DNA of 64,000 nt from Lachnospiraceae bacterium P6A3 (GCA_000702085.1 JNKP01000001.1:186001-250000), one strand, 5' to 3'. Shown: positions 16,737-24,762, numbered from the stretch's first letter. Notes: generated by a model from the letters alone, not told the origin. Made by a program: numbers and translations.

Positions 16737-16955
16737 TCAAAATATTCTCATCGTTTGATTCCTGCTTGCTTGGGGTACGGTCACTTCGACAAGTTCTTTA
16801 ATGTCATTGATGTTGTACCATGTGGGGCTGATATCAGAAGATTCAGAATCTACAACAAGAAAGCCGTTATAAATCATGCAATCCTTTTCCGTTATCGGCT
16901 CTCGGTCATAAAATACAATTGTCTTAACATGAAAGAGCTTTCCTATGTTCATCAT
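16737..16955 (-). CDS. small hypothetical element protein
   Basis: 72 residues (MMNIGKLFHVKTIVFYDREP...), predominantly beta-strand pattern, no cysteine cluster or membrane segment. Its ATG shares a base with the stop of the preceding gene (TAATG), so it is translationally coupled, and it ends 8 bases before the HNH start. I do not recognise it. Its place in a tight operon argues that it is real. Confidence 0.6.
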   Translation of the reverse strand: MMNIGKLFHVKTIVFYDREPITEKDCMIYNGFLVVDSESSDISPTWYNINDIKELVEVTVPQASRNQTMRIF

Positions 16956-17530
16956 TACTCTTCAACCGGGAATGTCTGATCAATGTGCAGGTTATACAAA
17001 GCAATAAGTCCATCACTTACCTTGTCATTGTGAGGAACAAGTGCCTTATTAAGTGAATGTGCCAGATCATCAATCATCTGCATCTGTACTTCTGCAGGAT
17101 GCTTTCCGAAAACATAAATGCCGTGCTCTTCAGCAATCGAGCTGATTGCCTTATATGCCTGCACATTGTCCCCGTATCTATCAACCAAATCTTTCAGCTC
17201 ATCTTCCTTCACATCGTTTCTGATCTTCAGAAGTCCGATTGAATTAACCGCTTCTGCAGAAGGTGCATCCGTGACCTTTGTCTTGAGTTTGCTCATGCAA
17301 TCAGAGAGAGTGTTTCTTGCTCTTTCACGAAGCTTTGCACAATCAACCTCATATGCATTCTTGCACTCTTCTGTATAGATTCTTCCCTCTGCAGGAATGG
17401 GAGAACCGGGGCGGAGTGTTTTCATGTACTGTTCACGGGATGCACGGCAATGAAACTTATATGATTCATTGAAATCATGCATGATATCCTTGAGTTCCTT
17501 ATTGATTCTTGCAATATCGTACTTATCCAT
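16955..17530 (-). CDS. hypothetical element protein, helical
   Basis: About 191 residues, strongly charged and mostly helical, with a likely coiled region at about 1-110. No catalytic motif is recognisable. The start is ATG 17530, with AAAGGAG 9 bases upstream; a longer frame to 17608 would overlap the next gene and has no ribosome site. It is coupled to the small downstream gene by TAATG. A role in DNA processing or in helper interference is possible from position only. Confidence 0.65.
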   Translation of the reverse strand: MDKYDIARINKELKDIMHDFNESYKFHCRASREQYMKTLRPGSPIPAEGRIYTEECKNAYEVDCAKLRERARNTLSDCMSKLKTKVTDAPSAEAVNSIGLLKIRNDVKEDELKDLVDRYGDNVQAYKAISSIAEEHGIYVFGKHPAEVQMQMIDDLAHSLNKALVPHNDKVSDGLIALYNLHIDQTFPVEE

Positions 17531-17565
17531 TCTTTTAATCTCCTTTTGAAATGTTTGTTGATCTG

Positions 17566-17766
17566 TTATGAATTTTCTTTTGATTCGGATTCCGCTCGCT
17601 TGTTCCAATACTGAACACGATTCTGCTTTATCTTTTCTTTGTGCTCCTGATAGTATTTGCGATGGTATTCATTCCGTTTGGCTTTCTGCTCGGGGGTCAT
17701 ATTCTTTCGCCATTCTCTTAAATATTCCGCCCTTGCCTGCCTTGCCTCTTCCGTCAAACGCTCCAT
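17566..17766 (-). CDS. small basic element protein
   Basis: 66 residues (MERLTEEARQARAEYLREWR...), almost entirely charged helix rich in R, K and E, with a YHRKYYQEHKEKIKQNRVQYW stretch split by basic residues. Such proteins are common in clostridial phages and resemble the short arginine-rich helices next to HNH genes. TTGAGGT lies just before ATG 17766. A nucleic-acid-binding role is plausible, not shown. Confidence 0.6.
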   Translation of the reverse strand: MERLTEEARQARAEYLREWRKNMTPEQKAKRNEYHRKYYQEHKEKIKQNRVQYWNKRAESESKENS

Positions 17767-17939
17767 GATTAACCTCAATTAATTAAGCAAGTTTCTTGTC
17801 ACTTTTAATCATTTGAATATCTATAAATATCTTATATATGCGGTATCCTTCAATCAATCATGTGAGGGTAACGGGTTTATTTTTTTCTCGGTTACGCTTA
17901 CCGACCTCCCTTCTTTTTGCCGTTATAAAAAAGATTCAT

Positions 17940-18048
17940 GGAGAATATGGAGAGGATGGAGAGCCTTTTTCTAACTCCTATTTATTTTTGTTATGTTAAA
18001 AATATTTTCTAACTCAAAAATACCTCTCCATTCTCTCCATTCTCTCCG
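17940..18048. other. purine/pyrimidine repeat pair around AT-rich core, candidate replication origin
   Basis: 17940-17963 holds three GGAGAA/GGAGAG-type units spaced by ATs. 18023-18048 holds the inverted set CTCTCCATTCTCTCCATTCT. Between them lies a very AT-rich stretch with the direct repeat TTTTCTAACTC at 17967 and 18006. The interval 17767-18059 has no gene and lies just downstream of the primase unit, where P4-like elements often keep their origin. Confidence 0.4.
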
Positions 18049-18059
18049 TAAAAATAGAA

Positions 18060-18281
18060 TTAAAACTGTAATAGCCATTCATTGTGCATCTTCATCTGAA
18101 GTCTGCTGATATAGCTTTGAATATCAGGCTTGTAATATTCGCATATATCGTGGCATCCCTTCTTCTCAAGTGTGTTAAACAGCATAAGAACTCTTGAAGC
18201 ATTCTCTTCCGTTGCATCTGATTTCAGGAGCATAAGCATCACAGAAGTGATCTTAACTATTTCCATTTTGTTATCATCCAT
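18060..18281 (-). CDS. small hypothetical protein coupled to primase
   Basis: About 73 residues (MDDNKMEIVKITSVMLML...), helical, with no recognised domain. ATG 18281 lies inside the last codons of the primase gene (overlap of 8 bases), a normal arrangement in this element; the frame is open upstream to 18308. It may be a regulator or accessory factor of replication by position. Confidence 0.55.
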   Translation of the reverse strand: MDDNKMEIVKITSVMLMLLKSDATEENASRVLMLFNTLEKKGCHDICEYYKPDIQSYISRLQMKMHNEWLLQF

Positions 18282-20553
18282 AGTTTGCCTCCATCTTGCT
18301 TTGTTCAATTGGTCTTAATCCTCGATATACAGCAATCCTTCTTCTGTCCCCTACATCACCGATTCCGCTCACGATTCCGAGCCCTTCCATCCTTGCCGGG
18401 AGATTTCTTCTCTCAACCTCTCGGATTGAATCATCCATGACCGCCCATCCGTGATATATGTTTTCGAATTCAGATTTTGAAATCGTGTCATGATAATTGA
18501 GAGTGATTTCATAATTGTCCGTAACAAAGCGGTAAACATTATCCATCTGCCTTCTATACTCTTCTTTTGAAAATTCACTTGATGCACTTTGTGTGAAGTT
18601 ATAACCATTTTCAATAAGTCGATGCAGACCATCTATCGCCCATGAAACGATATCGGGAATCTCTCTCTTGAGCTTTTCATCCATCATGGCATCCTTGTTC
18701 TCGGCTGTTATGTGATGCTCAAAGGGAATGATCAAAAGTCTGTCGAATAAATGTCCGCCTTTATCATCTGTGAAGCAGGGCAAGCCATTGCAGGCAATCA
18801 GGAATCCGCCTCTGTATTCATACGATATAGGCTGAACACCCTTCGGCTCGATCTTGACGGCATCGCCCCCGGTCAAAGCTTTAAAGGTTGATGAATCTGT
18901 GATGTTTGAATTGCTCTCGTCACCGCAAGCAATCAAGCGACAGTTTGGAAGATTTCCGAGAATGAATCTGTTTTGTGGTACAAGCTCCAACAGTTTTATT
19001 GATGCGGTTCTTTCCATTCCGAGAATTGAAACAATCAATCTGATGAGAACACTCTTCCCGGAATCACCGAGCTTACTCCATAGAACAAGGCATTTCTTTA
19101 TTCGTGACATTGGAATATTGCTCAATATGAAGCCCATGTATTCCTGAATGATAAGAATCTGATCTTGATCAACAGAACCATCCGGCTTTGTGCAGGCATC
19201 CGTGATATACTTTTCAAACACCTTCGGGCACTTGTCACAAGGCTTGTAATCAAATGGGTATTGGAACGTGCTCACGATATCAGGAGAATGAGGTTCAAGA
19301 TGCTTTGTTGTGATGTTGTATAGACCATTCCTGAAATTGATATATTCCGAATCGGAATTCAGATCACTTATCTTTGCAACATTGTCATAAGTCGAAAATA
19401 TAATTGCCCTGGTATTATTCAGCATCGTGTCAGATATCTTATAAGCAGGGACATATCTGCTGATCATTGCTTTCATCTCACTTTTGTTTTGCGGAGTATA
19501 AACACCGTTTCTGTAAAGCAAGAATGATTCCTTATCATCAAGCGGATTTCGCACAATCTTATATGATTCATTTTCGCTTATTACATCTGCAAGGATTCCC
19601 GAATTGATGCTTATAGATTTCTTATCACCGTTTACCCATGGGGCATAATTCACGGGAGCATTCTCAATCATGGACTTAAGCTTTTCTAATGTTCCATCTT
19701 CTTTTTGGAGATAGTCCGTCACATCGCCATGATCTAATTGAGAGGGATTCACAATTGCTATGCTGAATGCATACCGCTTCAAATCCTTCATGATGATTTC
19801 TGCATTCTTAAGCCCTGCAGAATCATTGTCCCGAAGTATGACAACGTTAAGCCCTTTAAAATAAGGTGCAAACGATTCTCTCCAATCCGATGCACCGCCT
19901 GCCGTTGTCACACACATGAAATAAGAATCTCTTAAGCCTCTTAAGGTTTCTACATCCTTTTCACCTTCAACGATAAAAACCTTTTGAGCCTTGCACCCAT
20001 ACTTCAGAAGATCAGGTAATCGATATAAAACCTTTTCAACCTCGGATGCCATGCAAGCCGTTGCGGTTTCCGTTGCTTCATTTATCACATAGTAACGAAT
20101 AAGCTTTCCGGGAATCCTTCCGCCCTCGAATCTTACTTTGCTGTATAGATAATTCCTTTGCTCGTCATAATAGCTATACACCGCAACAACGTGCACACCT
20201 TCACCATATCCCTTGCACTTGTTGCCGTTCTCATCCTCCCATTCGTATTCGTGGGAGTAATACCAAACCTTTTTATCGAGAGCGGTCAATTTCTTGTTTT
20301 CTTTTCTATCAGCAAATAAGTCCGACATTTTTACACCGAGAGCAGATGCAATCTCTTCCGTTTCACATCCTGCATGATCTCGAATAAGAATCTTGCCCTC
20401 GGATGATAAGCTGACCGTTAAGGATGCTTGCTTGTCATTGTGGCACGGGCACTTTGCCTGATAGGATTCAATGATTCCATCCTTGCAAGGCAATCTCTTT
20501 ACCCTTCCCAAACGATTCAAAATATCATGAAATAATTCTGTATTATCGCCCAC
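18274..20553 (-). CDS. phage/plasmid primase-helicase (P4/D5 family)
   Basis: About 759 residues. In order: a CHC2-like zinc finger (CPCHNDKQASLTV) near residues 30-45; a Toprim domain (VFIVEGEKDVETL and VVILRDNDSAG) at about 185-290; a D5_N-like region; and a superfamily 3 helicase with Walker A GDSGKS near 490, Walker B LIACGDESN and the sensor/arginine segment FIACNG-like LIACNGLPCF ... FDRLLIIPF. It would prime and unwind the element's DNA. The start is GTG 20553: AAGGAGG lies 7 bases upstream, while TTG 20559 is too close. This gene makes the element a probable autonomous replicator after excision. Confidence 0.9.
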   Translation of the reverse strand: MGDNTELFHDILNRLGRVKRLPCKDGIIESYQAKCPCHNDKQASLTVSLSSEGKILIRDHAGCETEEIASALGVKMSDLFADRKENKKLTALDKKVWYYSHEYEWEDENGNKCKGYGEGVHVVAVYSYYDEQRNYLYSKVRFEGGRIPGKLIRYYVINEATETATACMASEVEKVLYRLPDLLKYGCKAQKVFIVEGEKDVETLRGLRDSYFMCVTTAGGASDWRESFAPYFKGLNVVILRDNDSAGLKNAEIIMKDLKRYAFSIAIVNPSQLDHGDVTDYLQKEDGTLEKLKSMIENAPVNYAPWVNGDKKSISINSGILADVISENESYKIVRNPLDDKESFLLYRNGVYTPQNKSEMKAMISRYVPAYKISDTMLNNTRAIIFSTYDNVAKISDLNSDSEYINFRNGLYNITTKHLEPHSPDIVSTFQYPFDYKPCDKCPKVFEKYITDACTKPDGSVDQDQILIIQEYMGFILSNIPMSRIKKCLVLWSKLGDSGKSVLIRLIVSILGMERTASIKLLELVPQNRFILGNLPNCRLIACGDESNSNITDSSTFKALTGGDAVKIEPKGVQPISYEYRGGFLIACNGLPCFTDDKGGHLFDRLLIIPFEHHITAENKDAMMDEKLKREIPDIVSWAIDGLHRLIENGYNFTQSASSEFSKEEYRRQMDNVYRFVTDNYEITLNYHDTISKSEFENIYHGWAVMDDSIREVERRNLPARMEGLGIVSGIGDVGDRRRIAVYRGLRPIEQSKMEANYG

Positions 20554-20607
20554 AAGCAAACCTCCTTCCCGATTCCGTTATCTTTAACGGATGCAGAATC
20601 ACTTTCT

Positions 20608-20865
20608 TCATGATTTCTTGTCCTCCATTGCCTTGGTTAGTTCTGCAGGATTAATCTTCAAGAAATCAAATATCAATGTGATCTGCTCAAGCCTGAAGAG
20701 CCCCGGGTCTTTCCATGCCTTATAGAAATTTGCAGAGCTCATCTGACTTGCTCTGACCGTTTCTGATCTTGGAAGATTCAGCCTTGCTTCTGCCCCTGCA
20801 ATCAAAGAGCGGATGGTCTGTGCATAAAGATCATTGGGCTTTTTTGATAAATATGTTCTCGGCAT
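20608..20865 (-). CDS. small HTH-like regulator of the element
   Basis: About 85 residues. A helical pattern (SLIAGAEARLNLPRSETVRASQMSSANFYKAWKDPG, broken here) fits a lambda-repressor-like or XRE-type helix-turn-helix, with the recognition helix around SSANFYKAW. TAGGAGGG lies 6 bases before ATG 20865. It lies between the Cro-like gene and the primase, where early phage operons keep a replication regulator. Function inferred. Confidence 0.6.
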   Translation of the reverse strand: MPRTYLSKKPNDLYAQTIRSLIAGAEARLNLPRSETVRASQMSSANFYKAWKDPGLFRLEQITLIFDFLKINPAELTKAMEDKKS

Positions 20866-20875
20866 ATCAGCCCTC

Positions 20876-21082
20876 CTATTCTTCAGAATCAAAATCAATA
20901 AGTTCCTGCACCGGGATGTTTAAAACCTTTGATATTTTCTTTGCCATCTCGAAGGTGGTATTTGCACCCTGCTTTATGTTTGAAATCCTTGTTATTGAAA
21001 TCCCTGATTCTTCAGCAAGCTTTTTATTGTTAATGCCTGCATCAATCATTCCGCAAACAAGTTTTTTCTTGTTGATTTTCAT
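20876..21082 (-). CDS. Cro/XRE-family repressor
   Basis: 68 residues with a clear XRE helix-turn-helix: GMIDAGINNKKLAEESGISITRIS then IKQGANTTFEMAKKISKVLNIP, and the usual tail VQELIDF. ATG 21082 has AGAAAGGG 8 bases upstream. It is the first gene of the leftward replication unit and is divergent to the rightward repressor at 21263, a typical lysogeny switch. It probably represses the rightward promoter. Confidence 0.8.
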   Translation of the reverse strand: MKINKKKLVCGMIDAGINNKKLAEESGISITRISNIKQGANTTFEMAKKISKVLNIPVQELIDFDSEE

Positions 21083-21262
21083 TTGCTTCACCCTTTCTAA
21101 AATTTGTTATTGAAATTTCTTACCATCGATGATATTTTTATAACGTAGCGGACTTCATGCTCGCTTTGCATGACAATAATATAAAATGCCGTGCGAATAA
21201 CGTGCAATAGTCCGAGCGTGACCAAAAAATCTTTTTTCAAGTTACTTTTGGAGGATTAGCCA
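21083..21262. promoter_or_regulatory. divergent control region of the element
   Basis: 180 bases between the two divergent regulators. It has a dyad TCATGC/GCATGA at 21155-21173 and two direct GTGC(G)AATA boxes at 21191 and 21202. CGGACT at 21149-21154 is inverted as AGTCCG at 21208-21213. Promoter boxes cannot be assigned with confidence; operators for both regulators are likely here. Confidence 0.5.
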
Positions 21263-21859
21263 ATGGCAAAGAATGATGAAGCATATGAAGAATTAGCCAT
21301 GCGAAAGAAAACACTCGGTGAAAGATTAACCGAATTGATGAATTACAGAGGTTATGAACGCACATCTATTCGCAAAGCCTACAAAGAAAAATTCGGTTTA
21401 GATATTCAGAGGCAGACGTTTGCAAAATATCAAAAAGGTGAAGTTCATCTCCCCAAAGACATAGCAGAAAACATTTCACAGATACTTGATTATGATTCCG
21501 GGTATCTTCTTGGGAAAGATAGGTGCTTCTGCAAGACATACGCTGAATATCAACAATTGATGCACATCGTAACAAAAGAAGGGCTTATATTCAGCAACTT
21601 ATTAAGAGAGCTCGGTTTCGGATGGACTTTTGACCCTGATGATGATTGTTATTCCATCTGTCCCGGTGTAGATATCAAGCACGCTAAAGATTTCACATAT
21701 TCCGAGCTTGAAGCATTTTGCAATCAGATCAAGGAATATGCCTTGAAACTACTCAATGAGAAGGGAGGCGGTCAAGATGAAAGCATGAAGGTTTCCGTGC
21801 CTGATATCACGGAATCAGCTCCAAAGAAACGTAAAACAAGCAAATCAACAAGAAAGTGA
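21263..21859 (+). CDS. CI-like repressor with N-terminal HTH
   Basis: 198 residues. The N-terminal part (TLGERLTELMNYRGYE, KAYKEKFGLDIQRQTFAKYQKGEVHLPKDIAENISQIL in pieces) is a lambda-repressor-like DNA-binding domain. The rest is not a LexA/S24 peptidase: no serine-lysine pair context is seen, so it is probably not RecA-cleaved and may be derepressed by a helper protein, as Stl is in SaPIs (inference). The C terminus is a lysine-rich tail. TTGGAGGA lies upstream of ATG 21263. It is the first gene of the rightward unit that ends in the integrase. Confidence 0.7.
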   Translation: MAKNDEAYEELAMRKKTLGERLTELMNYRGYERTSIRKAYKEKFGLDIQRQTFAKYQKGEVHLPKDIAENISQILDYDSGYLLGKDRCFCKTYAEYQQLMHIVTKEGLIFSNLLRELGFGWTFDPDDDCYSICPGVDIKHAKDFTYSELEAFCNQIKEYALKLLNEKGGGQDESMKVSVPDITESAPKKRKTSKSTRK

Positions 21860-21867
21860 GGGTAATT

Positions 21868-22356
21868 ATGGCATTACAAGTAATCATGATGATTGATGAG
21901 GGATATCCCAAAAGTGAGGTTTATGCTCATGCAAGCAAGAATGATTCCGGCATCGTTATAAAGGCAAAGTCCCTTGATGAAGCAAAAGCCCTTTTGCCTC
22001 AAGGTGAAGAGCTCGAAAAGAAAGCCCGTCAGGAATACAGCCCGGAGAACGACAACGAAGAATTACCTCTTGAGCACACATATAAAGCACCCATGAGCTC
22101 CGAGCAGGCTCAAAGGGAAATCGAGAGATATATGCAGGACAAAGAAGGTGCACGATTCGTTAAAGCCCTTAATACCGCTTGGGACTTCTCCGAGAAAAAG
22201 GACAAAACGGGATTCTTTAACATATGGCAATACAGATATCTTGCATTAGTGGCAAGTGCGACAGACCCCCATGAGGCAATTATCAAATCTTATACATATG
22301 GATATCACAAAGGCTATAAGAAGGCAAAGAACGAGCTGAAACAAAGGAAGGAGTGA
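21868..22356 (+). CDS. hypothetical element protein between repressor and integrase
   Basis: About 162 residues, charged and helical, beginning MALQVIMMIDEGYPKSEVYA. No known domain is recognisable. GAGGG lies 6 bases upstream of ATG 21868 and spans the repressor stop; the integrase starts 4 bases after its stop, so the three rightward genes form one operon. An excisionase would normally be smaller and basic, which makes that role unlikely. Confidence 0.65.
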   Translation: MALQVIMMIDEGYPKSEVYAHASKNDSGIVIKAKSLDEAKALLPQGEELEKKARQEYSPENDNEELPLEHTYKAPMSSEQAQREIERYMQDKEGARFVKALNTAWDFSEKKDKTGFFNIWQYRYLALVASATDPHEAIIKSYTYGYHKGYKKAKNELKQRKE

Positions 22357-22360
22357 TTAT

Positions 22361-23419
22361 ATGGCTAAAGCTGTACAGCTCAAATCAGGAAAATGGAGGA
22401 TTCAAGTCTACATAGGCAAGGACAATCAAGGGAACACGATTCGGAAATCCGTTACCGCAAGCACCAAACGTGAGGCGGAAGAACTTGCCAAAAGGATGGA
22501 GCTCCAACAGAGAAAGAATCAGAACATAGACCGCAAGGATATGACCGTTCGTGATGCGGTTCAAAGATTCCTTGAAATCAAACGTAATGAAGAGAAAATA
22601 GGCAAGATATCGCCTGCCACAATGAGAGGATATCAGACCATATATGACAATGCTCTTAATGGCATCGGAGATTATGGGGTTTTGAAGCTCAATGACAAGA
22701 TAATTAACGGATGGATAACTGATCTGCAATATGTTGACCATTATTCCGCAAAGTCCGTTAAAAATGCATGGTCACTTGTCAGGAGCTCATTGATGGAAGT
22801 TCTTCCCCGGTCTGTGGTAATTGATTGGAGAATCGATCTCCCATCCCTCGGAAAAAAGAAGGTTAATGTTCCATCGGAGGATGATATTGATGCCGTTATC
22901 GATTATCTCAAGGAAAAAGACCCTGATCTCTTCCGGGCGGTTCTGTTATCTGCTTTTGGAACTTTGAGAAGATCAGAGATTTCAGCTTTGACCGCTGATG
23001 ATGTTTCCGGGAACGTGATTCACATCAACAAAGCCATTGTTAAGAGCTCAAACGGAGAATGGATTCTCAAGGGAACTAAAACTGATATGAGCACCCGTGA
23101 TGTTGTACTCCCTCAATTTGTCATTGATGAATTACCAAAAGAGGGACACATTGTCGATATTGACCCTGCTCGAATTACTGACCGCTTCATTAAGGCTCTT
23201 AAAAGGCTCGACAGGAGGACTTTTCGCTTTCATGACTTAAGACATTACTCTGCATCCATAATGCACGCTCTCGGGGCTTCTAACGAGATTATAATGAGCC
23301 GTGGCGGATGGAGTAACGATCAGACCCTTAATGCACATTACAGAGGAACTATTTCGGAATATGAGAAGGATTTCACAGAAAAATTAAATGATCACTTTAC
23401 AGAAAGATTCGGGGCATAA
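22361..23419 (+). CDS. int: tyrosine-recombinase integrase
   Basis: 352 residues. The N-terminal arm-binding AP2-like segment (SGKWRIQVYIGKDNQGN) is followed by a SAM-like core-binding domain (RDAVQRFLEIKRNE ... SPATMRGYQTIYDN). The catalytic domain follows, with R in GTLRRSEI (about 208), K in LKGTKTDMSTRD, HxxR in FHDLRHYS (about 289), W in RGGWSND and nucleophile Y in LNAHYRG (about 328). All catalytic residues are present. It lies 78 bases from the att core at the intact tRNA end, as expected for this class. Confidence 0.95.
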   Translation: MAKAVQLKSGKWRIQVYIGKDNQGNTIRKSVTASTKREAEELAKRMELQQRKNQNIDRKDMTVRDAVQRFLEIKRNEEKIGKISPATMRGYQTIYDNALNGIGDYGVLKLNDKIINGWITDLQYVDHYSAKSVKNAWSLVRSSLMEVLPRSVVIDWRIDLPSLGKKKVNVPSEDDIDAVIDYLKEKDPDLFRAVLLSAFGTLRRSEISALTADDVSGNVIHINKAIVKSSNGEWILKGTKTDMSTRDVVLPQFVIDELPKEGHIVDIDPARITDRFIKALKRLDRRTFRFHDLRHYSASIMHALGASNEIIMSRGGWSNDQTLNAHYRGTISEYEKDFTEKLNDHFTERFGA

Positions 23420-23438
23420 TATGAACATTTCCGCATTA

Positions 23439-23457
23439 GTGCACACGGAGTGCACAC
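23439..23457. promoter_or_regulatory. paired GTGCACAC boxes, right end of element
   Basis: GTGCACAC at 23439-23446 and 23450-23457, 11 bases apart, 39 bases inside the attR core. They match the pair at 13399-13417 in sequence and spacing. Confidence 0.55.
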
Positions 23458-23465
23458 AAAAAAAT

Positions 23466-23492
23466 AAAACCCCTGATTATCTCAAGGGTTTT
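23466..23492 (-). terminator. element-borne terminator downstream of tRNA-Leu
   Basis: AAAACCC and GGGTTTT with TGA/TCA inner pairing; on the minus strand it ends in GGGGTTTTATTTTTTT. It lies 5 bases from the tRNA 3' end and replaces the native terminator left at 13201. It can also end the rightward integrase transcript. Confidence 0.7.
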
Positions 23493-23496
23493 ATCG

Positions 23497-23519
23497 TGCG
23501 GAAGGCGGGACTTGAACCC
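23497..23519. repeat. attR core inside tRNA-Leu
   Basis: The 23 bases are identical to 13238-13260 and form the last 23 nt of the tRNA gene including the discriminator A. Integration therefore restored a complete tRNA. Confidence 0.9.
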
Positions 23520-23580
23520 GCACGACCGTGAAGCCACAAGAACCTTAATCTTGCTTGTCTACCAATTCCAACACTTCCGC
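23497..23580 (-). tRNA. tRNA-Leu (probable anticodon AAG)
   Basis: 84 nt from G 23580 to A 23497. The acceptor stem GCGGAAG pairs with CTTCCGC, discriminator A, and CCA is not encoded. The D-arm holds TTGGTAGAC, the anticodon stem is CAAGA/TCTTG with 7-nt loop TTAAGGT (anticodon AAG after the invariant T33), the long variable arm marks class II, and the T-arm has GGTTCAAGTCC. Loop register gives AAG; a one-base shift would read TAA, also leucine, so Leu is secure. Confidence 0.93.
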
Positions 23581-23780
23581 GAACAAATGGTAATATACCA
23601 AAGATAAAACTTCTTGTCAATCATCTTTTTTATCTTTTTTCAAAAAAAATTTTACACCTCTGAAGGCCGCATGAATACAGGCTTCTTTAACATTGATTTT
23701 CCATGAAGTCATTTACAATTTAATACTCTTTACGATAAATTAGAATCACTTTGTAATTTTATTGTTTAAGGAGATTTTAT

Positions 23781-24695
23781 ATGTGGTTATTTTTCACACT
23801 CGCCACTACCCTTATCTGGGGTCTGGCGGAACTGTTCTACAAAAAGGGCGCACGCCCCGATGAGAAATACTCTCATCTCAAGATCACCGTGTGCGTAGGT
23901 GTCGTCATGGGTCTTCATGCGGTATTCGTACTCATTACCGAAGGACTTGCGTATGATCCCAAAAACCTTCTTCTGTATGCACCCGTATCGCTTTGTTATA
24001 TCCTCTCCATGGCTCTTTCCTATTTCGGAATGCGTTTTGTCGAAGAGTCGATATCGGACCCCATAGAAAACACGTCAGGTGCTCTCGTTGCACTCATGTG
24101 TGCGGTCATATTACATGAGTCCATTGATGCTCCTTCGATCGCCGCGATCCTTATTATCTTAGTCGGTATCCTGGGGGTAGGTTTCCTCGATACACACGGC
24201 GATACCGACCGCAGTAAAAAGCTCGGTAAGAAGATGGCATTTGTCGCATTTGCAATGCCCTTCTGCTACGCGATAATCGATGCCGTAGGATCGTTCCTTG
24301 ATATATACTGGCTCGATATCGAGACCACTTATCTCACCGGTGTCACCGAAGATAATATAGAGCTCATCGCAAACACATCTTATGAGTTCACCTTCCTCAT
24401 CGTTGCGATAGTTCTTTTCATCTTCATGAAAATAAAGAAGGTCAAATTCGAACTTCCGACCCAGCGCGACAAAATCCTTGCAGCAATTTTTGAAACCGCA
24501 GGTCAGTTCACTTATGTATATGCAATGAGCGGAAACGGTGCCATAGCGGCTCCCATCATCTCTTCCGTATGTGTCGTATCACTGGTGCTTTCCAGAATAT
24601 TCCTGAAGGAAAAGCTGACAAAGAAACAGTACTTCTTCATCTTCCTGGTAATCCTCGGAATCATTATCCTGGCTGTTGTCGAAGGTGATGCATAA
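23781..24695 (+). CDS. DMT-superfamily (EamA-like) transporter
   Basis: 304 residues with about ten hydrophobic helices in two EamA-like repeats: TTLIWGLAELFYKKG at the start of the first, and a second half ending APIISSVCVVSLVLSRIFLKEKLTKKQYFFIFLVILGIII (in pieces), the classic C-terminal signature. It is a metabolite exporter or importer in the cytoplasmic membrane, with unknown substrate. AAGGAG lies 8 bases before ATG 23781. It is monocistronic between the tRNA and a bidirectional terminator. The 200-base gap before it holds only AT-rich promoter-like sequence (TTTACA at 23712). Confidence 0.87.
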   Translation: MWLFFTLATTLIWGLAELFYKKGARPDEKYSHLKITVCVGVVMGLHAVFVLITEGLAYDPKNLLLYAPVSLCYILSMALSYFGMRFVEESISDPIENTSGALVALMCAVILHESIDAPSIAAILIILVGILGVGFLDTHGDTDRSKKLGKKMAFVAFAMPFCYAIIDAVGSFLDIYWLDIETTYLTGVTEDNIELIANTSYEFTFLIVAIVLFIFMKIKKVKFELPTQRDKILAAIFETAGQFTYVYAMSGNGAIAAPIISSVCVVSLVLSRIFLKEKLTKKQYFFIFLVILGIIILAVVEGDA

Positions 24696-24716
24696 TCTGA
24701 AATAAAGCAAGCAAAA

Positions 24717-24748
24717 AGCCGGTCGCTTCACATCCGAAGCGGCCGGCT
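24717..24748. terminator. bidirectional terminator
   Basis: AGCCGGTCGCTTC/GAAGCGGCCGGCT, 13 bp with one wobble, 6-nt loop. A-tract before and T-rich tract after, between convergent genes. Confidence 0.85.
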
Positions 24749-24762
24749 TATTTTATTTATTC

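Larger units (their letters stand above)
13238..23519. mobile_element. integrated phage-satellite-like element in tRNA-Leu
   Basis: A 10.3-kb unit bounded by identical 23-bp direct repeats matching the 3' end of tRNA-Leu. Next to the intact tRNA are an integrase, a small protein and a rightward repressor; divergently come two small regulators, a primase-helicase, small proteins, HNH nuclease, terminase small and large subunits, a zinc-ribbon protein and a sigma-like factor. Every reading frame looks intact. No portal, protease, capsid, connector, tail or lysis gene is present. The module order resembles phage-inducible chromosomal islands, with the unusual addition of a terminase large subunit. 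A shrunken prophage is the alternative. Confidence 0.85.

Noticed and set aside
20190-20200. Another GTGCACAC box within the primase gene
   Set aside because: It is single, inside coding sequence, and not paired at the 11-base spacing found at the element ends.
13238-23519. Ordinary complete prophage
   Set aside because: No portal, protease, capsid, tail, holin or endolysin gene exists between the att repeats.
23497-23580. tRNA-Leu as a pseudogene after integration
   Set aside because: All stems pair, including the acceptor end regenerated by the att core, so the gene is intact.
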